Shown: positions 1 to 5,310 of the stretch, in pieces
Layout of the letters: each line of letters starts with the position of its first letter
Numbering within the stretch: the stretch's first letter is position 1
Source: Candidatus Omnitrophica bacterium 4484_49
Lineage (GTDB): Bacteria > Omnitrophota > Gorgyraeia > Kaelpiales > Kaelpiaceae
Assembly (NCBI GenBank): GCA_002085265.1
Contig: NATI01000084.1
Location: 1-7,808, forward strand
Reading direction: 5' to 3'
DNA: 7,808 nucleotides
Program-made: the position numbers and the translations under genes
The notes under the pieces: model-generated
The model's input: only the letters and a program-made list of their open reading frames with translations
What the model was told of the DNA's origin: nothing
Databases searched by the model: none

Positions 1-953
1 CGAGCCAACTCCACAAGGTCAGATACCAATGCCGAGGTGGTAGGATTCTTACCTGCTCCCCGTCCATAAAAAAGCATCTCTCCCACCAGATCTGCTTTCA
101 GATATACAGCATTATATACCCCACGCACTGATGCCAGAACATGTTCTACCGGAAGAAGAGTGGGATGAACTCGAGCCTCTATTCGCCTCCCGTTTTTCTT
201 GGCTATCGCTAAAAGTTTTATCCTGTAGCCCAATTCCAGAGCGTATTTTATATCAAGATGAGAAATACATCTTATACCCTCTTTAAATATCTTTGTGAAT
301 TCAGGAGAATATCCAAAACCAAGACGAATAAGTATTGCCAGTTTATGAGCAGAATCAATTCCATCTATGTCCAGACTGGGATTTCTTTCAGCATATCCCC
401 GCTTTTGAGCAATCTTTATTGCCTCCGCCATTGAAATTTCATCAGTTTCCATCAAAGTCAGAATATAATTGGAGGTGCCATTAACTATTCCCAGCATACT
501 TTCTATCTGGCTGGAAATGAGAGACTGACTTATATCTTTTATAATTGGTATTCCTCCCGCCACTGCTGCTTCATATCCCAGATAAAGATTTTTTCTCTTA
601 GCCAGTTGGAAAATTTCATCTCCATTTTCAGCCAGAAGTGCTTTATTGGCAGTAATAATATGCTTGCCATTTTCTAAAGCCCCAAGGATATACTTGCAGG
701 CAGGCTGTATTCCTCCAATAAGTTCTACAATTACATCAATATCAGGTGTAGAAATTAACTTCTCAACACTTGGAAAGAGCAAATGGCGGTAAGATTGGGG
801 GACTTTTTTAACATCCTTTTCTACTATTCCCCGAAGTTCAAAAATAATGCCAGTCTTCTGCTTAAGAAAATTTTTCCTGGAAATAAGATAGGCAGCAAAA
901 GCACTACCAATATTCCCAAAACCAATAAGTCCGATATTAATCTTTCTTTTCAT
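1..953 (-). CDS. hom: Homoserine dehydrogenase, C-terminus cut off by window edge
   Basis: Catalyses NAD(P)H-dependent reduction of aspartate semialdehyde to homoserine, the branch point to threonine and methionine; cytoplasmic. I translated the minus strand from the ATG at 953; it stays open to the left edge (317 codons). Seen: the Rossmann motif GFGNIG at residues 11-16, VELIGG at 76-81, GKHIITANKALL at 96-107 containing the conserved TANK lysine (K104), GGIPII, NGTSNYIL, and the family signature SLDIDGIDSAHK with the two aspartates and lysine of the active site, followed by VHPTLLP and GRGAGKNPTTSA near the edge. Bacterial enzymes are usually about 430 residues with a C-terminal ACT domain; that domain, if present, lies beyond position 1. 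No strong Shine-Dalgarno precedes the ATG, but MKRKINIG is a natural start. It is divergent from the radical SAM gene. Family assignment is firm; feedback regulation by threonine cannot be judged without the ACT domain. Confidence 0.96.
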   Translation of the reverse strand, partial: MKRKINIGLIGFGNIGSAFAAYLISRKNFLKQKTGIIFELRGIVEKDVKKVPQSYRHLLFPSVEKLISTPDIDVIVELIGGIQPACKYILGALENGKHIITANKALLAENGDEIFQLAKRKNLYLGYEAAVAGGIPIIKDISQSLISSQIESMLGIVNGTSNYILTLMETDEISMAEAIKIAQKRGYAERNPSLDIDGIDSAHKLAILIRLGFGYSPEFTKIFKEGIRCISHLDIKYALELGYRIKLLAIAKKNGRRIEARVHPTLLPVEHVLASVRGVYNAVYLKADLVGEMLFYGRGAGKNPTTSALVSDLVELA

Positions 954-973
954 AGCTTAAGAGCTTATCATAG

Positions 974-979
974 ATTATA
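974..979 (-). promoter_or_regulatory. -10 box for homoserine dehydrogenase
   Basis: A perfect TATAAT reads on the minus strand from 979 to 974, ending 20 nt before the ATG at 953. Transcription starting about 7 nt beyond it would give a leader of only about 13 nt without a clear Shine-Dalgarno. The hexamer at the expected -35 distance (997-1002, ATTCTT) is weak. Position and sequence support a promoter; activity is inferred. Confidence 0.5.
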
Positions 980-1025
980 ACAGAAAATTTGGCAAAAAGA
1001 ATAATAAAATTAACGGCGGAGTATG

Positions 1026-1040
1026 TTAATTAAAATGATA
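1026..1040. repeat. 15-bp direct repeat, left copy
   Basis: TTAATTAAAATGATA occurs here and again, identical and in the same orientation, at 1261-1275. The two copies sit about 3 nt outside the ends of the palindromic element at 1044-1258. They could be a target-site duplication from insertion of that element, although 15 bp is long, or paired protein-binding or recombination sites. The sequence is AT-rich, but an exact 15-mer twice in 250 bp at symmetric positions is unlikely to be chance. Confidence 0.75.
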
Positions 1041-1055
1041 ATGTATTATTATCAT
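1035..1055. promoter_or_regulatory. Small inverted repeat ATGATAAT-N5-ATTATCAT
   Basis: Perfect 8-bp arms (1035-1042 and 1048-1055) surround a 5-nt spacer. The half site TGATAAT is the half site of the 7-1-7 operators used by Fur, PerR and Zur in Firmicutes, but the spacer here is 5 nt, not 1, so a FUR-family site is not supported directly. It overlaps the end of the left direct repeat. It may be an operator for a dimeric regulator or just part of the AT-rich palindromic element. Confidence 0.3.
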
Positions 1056-1258
1056 ACATGGGTAACAAAATAGAGGAGCCAAAGGATGTTTTTCAGGGAC
1101 GCTAAATTTCCCCAGCGAGGAAATTTAGCTCGACTTTATTGCTCGCTCCCCCGCCAGAGGCGAGGACCGTGCCCGCTCGCAATAAAAACGCCCTTCAAAA
1201 CATCCTTTGGCTCTTTTATCTATAGAATGAGAAGTGTTACCTATGTTTTCAAATAATA
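1044..1258. repeat. Nested palindromic intergenic element, MITE-like
   Basis: A long imperfect palindrome fills the gap between two divergent genes. From outside inward: 1044-1067 matches the reverse complement of 1235-1258 at 19 of 24 positions; 1076-1092 pairs perfectly with 1197-1213 (17 bp, starting GAGCCAAAGG), and extends to 1070-1219 if two G-T pairs are allowed; AGGG at 1095-1098 pairs with CCCT at 1191-1194. Inside are two further hairpins: 1101-1111 with 1119-1129 (perfect 11-bp stem, 7-nt loop), and 1135-1142 with 1179-1186 (8 bp), the latter enclosing CGCC-AGA-GGCG at 1152-1162. The interior is more GC-rich than its surroundings. No open frame of note lies within. A terminator role is unlikely because both flanking genes are transcribed away from it. 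It may be a non-autonomous mobile repeat, a dispersed ERIC/REP-like palindrome, or DNA encoding a structured RNA. Confidence 0.75.
1101..1129. repeat. Perfect 11-bp hairpin inside the palindromic element
   Basis: GCTAAATTTCC at 1101-1111 is the exact reverse complement of 1119-1129, separated by a 7-nt loop CCAGCGA. It forms the left internal arm of the branched structure at 1044-1258. It has no following T-run, so it is not a terminator on the plus strand. Confidence 0.7.
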
Positions 1259-1260
1259 TA

Positions 1261-1275
1261 TTAATTAAAATGATA
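1261..1275. repeat. 15-bp direct repeat, right copy
   Basis: Identical to 1026-1040 (TTAATTAAAATGATA). It lies immediately upstream of the promoter of the radical SAM gene, where AT-rich DNA could also act as an UP-element. If the palindromic element inserted here, this copy is the half of the duplication that stayed next to the promoter. Confidence 0.75.
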
Positions 1276-1296
1276 CCTAACGTATGACATATTGGC

Positions 1297-1302
1297 TATA
1301 AT
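1297..1302 (+). promoter_or_regulatory. -10 box of a leaderless promoter for the radical SAM gene
   Basis: A perfect TATAAT ends only 6 nt before the ATG at 1309. Initiation 6-8 nt after a -10 box would fall at or next to the A of the ATG, giving a leaderless mRNA, and there is indeed no Shine-Dalgarno in front of this gene. The -35 region at standard spacing (about 1274-1279) is a poor match. The leaderless reading is an inference from spacing. Confidence 0.55.
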
Positions 1303-1308
1303 TAGAAT

Positions 1309-2346
1309 ATGCGTGATTTCTATCTGTATTTCAAACTTTATCCCCGATTGCTCAATACTTCAGTTATAAAAAATGGCCTTAGTTATATCTGGGCCAGGAA
1401 AACCACATTTCCCTTAACTATAAATTTTCTCATTACTTCTAAATGTAACTTTAAATGTAAAATGTGCAGTTTTTATGGAAGTGGACAGCCAGAAACTCCG
1501 GATCTCTCTACCCCGGAAATAATCAAGTTTATAAAAACTATCTCCTCATATAAACCCATAATTCATATCGGAGGAGGGGAGCCTTTTATGCGCAAGGATA
1601 TATACCAGATAATAACCGAAATTAAAAAACTGGGAATGCCTCTTTTAATCACTACCAATGGTTATCTCCTCGATACCGCCAAAATTAAAAAACTGGATGT
1701 TGATTACATCATATTTTCTCTTTACGGCCCACCACAAGTCCATAACGAAATCACAGGGATAACAGATGCTTATGAAATTGCTTTAAAAAAAATCAAGGCC
1801 CTCCCCAAAGAAAGAGTAATTGTATCCACAACTGTAATGCTGGAAAATGTAGATTATCTGGAGGAATTTATTAAAACTATCCTGGAACATGGAATAAGAA
1901 AAATAAAAGTAGAAAACCTCAATTACATAACTCCTCAGGAATATGAAAACCATCCTTCTGAAATCAATGGCTATATACTTAAACCGACCACATTAATCAC
2001 CCCCTCTTTTTCTCACTCTCAAGTGCAAAAACTCTGGAAGAGAATAGGAAAATTAAAAACCAGATACAGAGGAAAATTTTTTCTTAAACCCGACTTAGAC
2101 AAAAAAGGATTTTTCAACTGGTACCTGGGTAGAGAGACAAATATATCATGTAATTTCATCCGTCATTCGATATTCATAGATAGCGATGGGGCGATTATTC
2201 CCTGCCAGTTTCTAAAAGATTGCAAACTTGGTAATATAACTAGAGATGATGTAAAATATGTATGGCGATCTCAAAATTTTGAAAAGTTCCGGGAATTAAT
2301 TGACCGCCTAAATCTTCCGGTGTGCCGAAGGTGCTGTAAATCCTGA
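1309..2346 (+). CDS. Radical SAM protein with SPASM/Twitch-type C-terminus
   Basis: This 345-residue protein is an S-adenosylmethionine radical enzyme. The signature CxxxCxxC is CNFKCKMC, with C46, C50 and C53 binding the catalytic 4Fe-4S cluster; GGGEP at 88-92 binds the SAM amino group; ITTNG follows at 114-118. The C-terminal part has the spacing of a SPASM/Twitch auxiliary cluster domain: C281, the G294-x4-C299 motif, C305, and a terminal CRRCC (C339, C342, C343). Such proteins include peptide-modifying maturases and enzymes acting on lipids, carbohydrates or cofactors; the substrate cannot be told here. No precursor peptide gene is evident nearby. The start is supported by the abutting TATAAT and by the basic, hydrophobic N-terminus ahead of the first strand. 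Length is normal and no lesion is seen. The next gene follows after 81 nt with its own promoter, so co-transcription is not required. Confidence 0.93.
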   Translation: MRDFYLYFKLYPRLLNTSVIKNGLSYIWARKTTFPLTINFLITSKCNFKCKMCSFYGSGQPETPDLSTPEIIKFIKTISSYKPIIHIGGGEPFMRKDIYQIITEIKKLGMPLLITTNGYLLDTAKIKKLDVDYIIFSLYGPPQVHNEITGITDAYEIALKKIKALPKERVIVSTTVMLENVDYLEEFIKTILEHGIRKIKVENLNYITPQEYENHPSEINGYILKPTTLITPSFSHSQVQKLWKRIGKLKTRYRGKFFLKPDLDKKGFFNWYLGRETNISCNFIRHSIFIDSDGAIIPCQFLKDCKLGNITRDDVKYVWRSQNFEKFRELIDRLNLPVCRRCCKS

Positions 2347-2402
2347 AGATATTATCCTTGACATAAGAATGTAAGAGTATATCTTTTTATGAAGATGTTA
2401 TC
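2344..2402. repeat. Two copies of a 13-bp direct repeat around a promoter
   Basis: TGAAGATATTATC at 2344-2356 recurs as TGAAGATGTTATC at 2390-2402 with one mismatch. The pair brackets the predicted promoter of the small gene at 2428, with starts 46 bp apart. The first copy contains the stop codon of the radical SAM gene. They could be paired regulator sites; the AT-rich composition makes chance possible. Confidence 0.3.
2358..2385 (+). promoter_or_regulatory. Sigma-70-like promoter for the small unknown gene
   Basis: A perfect TTGACA at 2358-2363 is followed after 16 bp by TATCTT at 2380-2385 (4 of 6 to TATAAT). The gap between the radical SAM gene and the gene at 2428 is only 81 nt, so this is the natural place for a separate promoter. 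The leader would be roughly 35 nt. Confidence 0.5.
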
Positions 2403-2414
2403 TCCTTAAAACTT

Positions 2415-2421
2415 GGGGTGA
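2415..2421 (+). promoter_or_regulatory. Ribosome binding site GGGGTGA
   Basis: GGGGTGA lies 6 nt before the ATG at 2428 and complements the 3' end of 16S rRNA over GGTGA. It fixes the start of the small unknown gene and contrasts with the radical SAM gene upstream, which has none. Confidence 0.7.
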
Positions 2422-2427
2422 ATAAAT

Positions 2428-2859
2428 ATGGATATAGAAAAATACTGGGAAAAAGCTATAAAGCATACAGAAGTTGAAAGAGCCAGAATCAGCTACCTGA
2501 ATATTAATACCTCTACGATTCTGCCTTACATTATCCTCTCCGAATCTATGGTGGATAATTCTGATACCGTGATCAGAAAGGGTAAAATTGAAGTCACAAA
2601 ACCAGTGATATACCTTCCGGATCATACCCCTATACTGGAAGGATTTGAATTTGAGGATAATCCACTCAGCGACACTGTAAAGAAATATAAAGAAGAATTA
2701 ATTAAAGCCGAAGATGTTTACACCGGACTCATTATTGGACCCGATGATTGCTGGCAATTTTCACTCCTCATTTATGTAGCGGGATTGGTTATGAAATCTG
2801 CTCCTCAAGATATAAAGAAGTTCCTTGAGGAACTCAGGAAAAAATTCAGACAGGAATAG
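2428..2859 (+). CDS. Small soluble protein of unknown function
   Basis: I do not recognise a named family. The 143-residue product is acidic to neutral, has no signal peptide or membrane segment, and looks like a two-part soluble protein. The N-terminal half has a helix with ExARISYL, then strand-like stretches (ILPYIILSES, RKGKIEVTKP, VIYLPDHTP) ending in the acidic EGFEFED at about 71-77. The C-terminal half is mostly helical, with GPDDCWQF at about 104-111, a hydrophobic helix, and a charged tail rich in K and E. The start is supported by GGGGTGA 6 nt upstream. It has a plausible promoter of its own and its last 14 nt overlap the end of the convergent GGDEF/HD-GYP gene. The good ribosome binding site and protein-like composition argue for a real gene; its role and any link to the radical SAM enzyme are unknown. 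Confidence 0.85.
   Translation: MDIEKYWEKAIKHTEVERARISYLNINTSTILPYIILSESMVDNSDTVIRKGKIEVTKPVIYLPDHTPILEGFEFEDNPLSDTVKKYKEELIKAEDVYTGLIIGPDDCWQFSLLIYVAGLVMKSAPQDIKKFLEELRKKFRQE
2812..2840 (-). terminator. Possible terminator of the GGDEF/HD-GYP gene inside the opposing gene
   Basis: Just past the minus-strand stop at 2846, TTCCT/AGGAA (2836-2840 with 2821-2825) and GAG/CTC (2827-2829 with 2833-2835) form an 8-bp stem with one bulge and a 3-nt loop. On the minus strand it is followed by CTTCTTTATA, a broken T-tract. It lies within the 3' end of the convergent small gene. The stem is modest in GC and the tract imperfect, so this is weak. Confidence 0.3.
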
Positions 2860-4384
2860 AAGATTTCTCTCGCTTCAGTATTTTCAAGAATGCATCTACA
2901 ACTTCAGGGTCAAATTTTCTACCTCTCTCTTCTTTTATAATTCTTATAGCCTCCTCTTGAGATAAAGCCTTCCGGTAAGGTCTATCGGAAATTAAAGCAT
3001 GATAGACATCTATAACGCTCACAATTCTTGCTCCTAAAGGAATTTCTTCTCCTTTTATTCCCCACCTATTCCCTTTCCCATCATATCTTTCATGGTGATA
3101 AAGAATTATAGGTACTACGTCTCTTAAAAATTTCATTGTTTTTATAATATTAGCTCCAATTTCAGGATGAAGCCTGATTAAGGCTTTTTCCTTTTCATTC
3201 AGAGGACCAGGTTTTTTCAAAATGGAATCAGAAATACCAATTTTACCGATGTCATGTAATATCGCTCCGATCTTTATCATTTCCACTTCTTCGGGAGGAA
3301 GTCCTAATTCCTCAGCCAGAAGCCCCGCATAGTAGGCGGTAATCTCAGAATGTTTCTCCGTGTAGTAATCTTTGGCTTTTACCGCATTACTCAATGCCAG
3401 AACAGTTTCGAATATCGCAGAGTGTAATCTCTTAGCCAGAAGTTGGAGCTGATTCTGGAAAGACACATATTCCTTCCCCTTTTCCAGTTTATGTAAGTAA
3501 TGAGCATTGGAAATGTTATTAGCAGAAGCAACTGTATTTCCACCCATTTCCTTGGCAGTATTCAGAATAGACTTAGCCTTATCCAGAAAGACCCCCAGAT
3601 CTTCACATTTATCCTCAGGATAAGAAACTACAGAAATTGTAGATGTAATACTTATGGACTTCTCTTTCCCAACCCTTAAGGAATTTAAAGCATCCAGAAT
3701 TCTATGAGCTAAGTTTATCGCACCTTTTTTATCGGTCTGGGGAAGTATAATCAGAAAAGAATCCTCTCCCCATCTGCCCACCAGATCTTTATCTCTCACA
3801 TTTTGAATCAAGGTCCTGGCTACCAGTTTAAGTACTCGGTCTCCCTCTTCCAGACCTAAAGTATGGTTTATAAAATCAAAATTATCTATATCAATTAAAA
3901 GCAGTGATAGTATCCCTTTTTCGTCTTTGGTAGCCAGAAACTCCTCTTTTACTTTCTTCATCAGAATCCGATAATTTAGAACCCGGGTTAGAGGATCCTG
4001 ATAGATAATCTTCCGTAAAATCTTCCTTCTCCTCTCTCCAGCAATTTCCTCTTTATTCTTAGCAATCAGTTGAATCAGGATGTAAGTTTTTCTTCTGTAA
4101 TTTAATCTATTAAAATGGGCAACTACCATTACCTTTCTATTATCTCTGGTATTTAATTCCAGAACTGTCGTTCCAGAATTTTTTGTGACCAGATTATTGA
4201 AATTCTGTCTATATTTCTCAGAAATAAATTGAAGAAAAGTCTTGCCTTTAATAAACTGAGAAGAATAACCGAGAAGAGAATACAAACTTTTAGAGGCAGA
4301 AACAATACAAAAGCTGGACTTATCTAAAATTACAGTAGGCAGTAAAATATTTTTCAAAAATTCCCTTGAAAATACTTTATCCAT
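2846..4384 (-). CDS. PAS-GGDEF-HD-GYP cyclic-di-GMP signalling protein with degenerate GGDEF
   Basis: A 512-residue cytoplasmic regulator without membrane segments. Domains: PAS-like sensor about 8-108 (LPTVILD, LLGYSSQFIKGK); GGDEF about 128-285; HD-GYP about 315-500. In the GGDEF domain the metal aspartate D165 (LLIDIDNF), N173 and D182 (positions that contact guanine in PleD) and the inhibitory-site motif RxxD (RDKD, 197-200) are kept, but the signature is GEDSF at 206-210 instead of GGDEF, so synthesis of c-di-GMP is doubtful. In the HD-GYP domain H345, HD at 377-378, H406, HHE at 430-432 and D459 are present, so the metal site of the phosphodiesterase looks intact, but the GYP tripeptide reads GNR (438-440). 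It could hydrolyse c-di-GMP or a related dinucleotide, with the GGDEF domain acting as a nucleotide sensor. It stands alone, divergent from moxR, starting at 4384 behind a TATAAT with a short leader and no Shine-Dalgarno. Confidence 0.93.
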   Translation of the reverse strand: MDKVFSREFLKNILLPTVILDKSSFCIVSASKSLYSLLGYSSQFIKGKTFLQFISEKYRQNFNNLVTKNSGTTVLELNTRDNRKVMVVAHFNRLNYRRKTYILIQLIAKNKEEIAGERRRKILRKIIYQDPLTRVLNYRILMKKVKEEFLATKDEKGILSLLLIDIDNFDFINHTLGLEEGDRVLKLVARTLIQNVRDKDLVGRWGEDSFLIILPQTDKKGAINLAHRILDALNSLRVGKEKSISITSTISVVSYPEDKCEDLGVFLDKAKSILNTAKEMGGNTVASANNISNAHYLHKLEKGKEYVSFQNQLQLLAKRLHSAIFETVLALSNAVKAKDYYTEKHSEITAYYAGLLAEELGLPPEEVEMIKIGAILHDIGKIGISDSILKKPGPLNEKEKALIRLHPEIGANIIKTMKFLRDVVPIILYHHERYDGKGNRWGIKGEEIPLGARIVSVIDVYHALISDRPYRKALSQEEAIRIIKEERGRKFDPEVVDAFLKILKREKSSIPV

Positions 4385-4401
4385 CTTTTAAAAATATTAG
4401 C

Positions 4402-4407
4402 ATTATA
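4402..4407 (-). promoter_or_regulatory. -10 box for the GGDEF/HD-GYP gene
   Basis: TATAAT reads on the minus strand from 4407 to 4402, 17 nt before the ATG at 4384. The expected leader is only about 10-11 nt and contains no convincing Shine-Dalgarno. The -35 region (about 4425-4430) is an A/T run with poor match. It lies back to back with the moxR promoter. Confidence 0.45.
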
Positions 4408-4431
4408 AAAGAATAAAAGCAAATTTTTTAT

Positions 4432-4460
4432 TTGTTCTCTCTTTAAAAAATCATTATCAT
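4432..4460 (+). promoter_or_regulatory. Promoter of the moxR operon
   Basis: TTGTTC at 4432-4437 and TATCAT at 4455-4460 (5 of 6 to TATAAT) are separated by an ideal 17 bp. The leader would be about 16 nt and holds the GAGGTGA site. No other promoter is obvious downstream, since the later genes overlap or abut, so this probably drives the whole operon. Confidence 0.5.
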
Positions 4461-4472
4461 AAATAAAAAAGT

Positions 4473-4479
4473 GAGGTGA
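4473..4479 (+). promoter_or_regulatory. Ribosome binding site GAGGTGA
   Basis: GAGGTGA lies 3 nt before the ATG at 4483, an extended match to the anti-Shine-Dalgarno that places the GAGG core at normal distance. It fixes the moxR start. Confidence 0.8.
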
Positions 4480-4482
4480 AAA

Positions 4483-5310
4483 ATGCAAGAACAAGAAATT
4501 TTTGAAAAAGTGGATTCGTTTATTACCAATGTAGAAAAAGTAATTATTGGGAAACACGATGTAGTAAGCATTGCAATTGCAGTCCTCCTCTCGGAAGGAC
4601 ATCTACTTATGGAAGATGTTCCAGGTATGGGAAAGACAATGCTGGCTAAAGCACTGGCAAAATCATTTGCAGGGACTTTCCGGAGAATACAGTTTACCCC
4701 CGACCTTCTCCCTTCTGATGTTACAGGAAGTTACATATATGACCAGAAAACAGGAGATTTCGTATTTCGCCCTGGCCCGATATTCGCTAATATTGTCATA
4801 GCCGATGAAATTAACCGCGGCACACCTCGAACGCAGAGCAGTCTGCTGGAACCCATGGAGGAATACCAGGTAACTGTAGACGGGAACACATTTAAACTGG
4901 AAAAGCCCTTCTTCCTTATCGCCACCCAGAATCCTGTGGAACGAGAGGGGACATATTTCCTTCCTATTTCTCAGACAAAAGAAGAGATAATCCATATCCA
5001 GGAATTTGTAAAAACAATAAAAGTAGATTCTCGACTGTATGAATATATAGTGAATATAACACAGTTAACCAGAGAATCAGATAAATTTATCCTGGGTGTA
5101 AGCCCTAGAGCATCTTTGGACCTATTCCGTCTTTCTCAGGCCTTTGCTTTACTGGAAAAGAGAAACTATGCTATCCCTGACGACGTTAAAAAGGCGGCTC
5201 CCTTGATTCTTGCACATCGAGTAATTCCTGCCACGGCAGTAAAAGCAGAAAAAGATATGCCTGAAGAAATAATAAAAGAGATGCTGAATGAAATTTCAGT
5301 CCCGATTTAA
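4483..5310 (+). CDS. MoxR-family AAA+ ATPase with apparent internal deletion
   Basis: MoxR ATPases are chaperone-like AAA+ proteins usually encoded with DUF58 and VWA or transglutaminase partners. Seen in 275 residues: Walker A EDVPGMGKT at 44-52 (K51, T52), the FTPDLLPSDVTG segment at 71-82, Walker B IVIADEINR at 104-112 (D108, E109), sensor 1 IATQNP at 146-151 (N150), and sensor 2 GVSPRAS at 205-211 (R209). The family normally continues from EGTYPLPEAQ into LDRF and a GYP-containing segment before the lid; here LPISQ (160-164) jumps directly to TKEEIIHIQEF, so I infer that about 45-50 residues, including the LDRF arginine motif, are missing in frame. The total is accordingly shorter than the usual 310-330. 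Such a protein may bind ATP but should be impaired in hydrolysis or ring assembly. It starts behind GAGGTGA and overlaps DUF58 by 23 nt. Family call is firm; whether the loss is biological is not. Confidence 0.93.
   Translation: MQEQEIFEKVDSFITNVEKVIIGKHDVVSIAIAVLLSEGHLLMEDVPGMGKTMLAKALAKSFAGTFRRIQFTPDLLPSDVTGSYIYDQKTGDFVFRPGPIFANIVIADEINRGTPRTQSSLLEPMEEYQVTVDGNTFKLEKPFFLIATQNPVEREGTYFLPISQTKEEIIHIQEFVKTIKVDSRLYEYIVNITQLTRESDKFILGVSPRASLDLFRLSQAFALLEKRNYAIPDDVKKAAPLILAHRVIPATAVKAEKDMPEEIIKEMLNEISVPI

Noticed and set aside
783..980. Plus-strand open frame of 65 codons
   Set aside because: It lies inside and antisense to the start of homoserine dehydrogenase, whose frame and motifs are clear; no ribosome binding site.
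1035..1055. Fur/PerR/Zur box
   Set aside because: Half sites match the TGATAAT type but the spacer is 5 nt instead of 1, and no metal-related gene is adjacent; kept only as an inverted repeat.
1070..1219. Stem-loop as a transcription terminator
   Set aside because: Both neighbouring genes are transcribed away from it, and no T-run of terminator quality follows the stem on the strand needed.
2398..2625. Minus-strand open frame of 75 codons
   Set aside because: Antisense to the small gene at 2428, which has a promoter and ribosome binding site; its translation is not protein-like.
4663..4995. Minus-strand open frame of 110 codons within moxR
   Set aside because: Shadow of the moxR reading frame, which carries Walker A, Walker B and sensor motifs.
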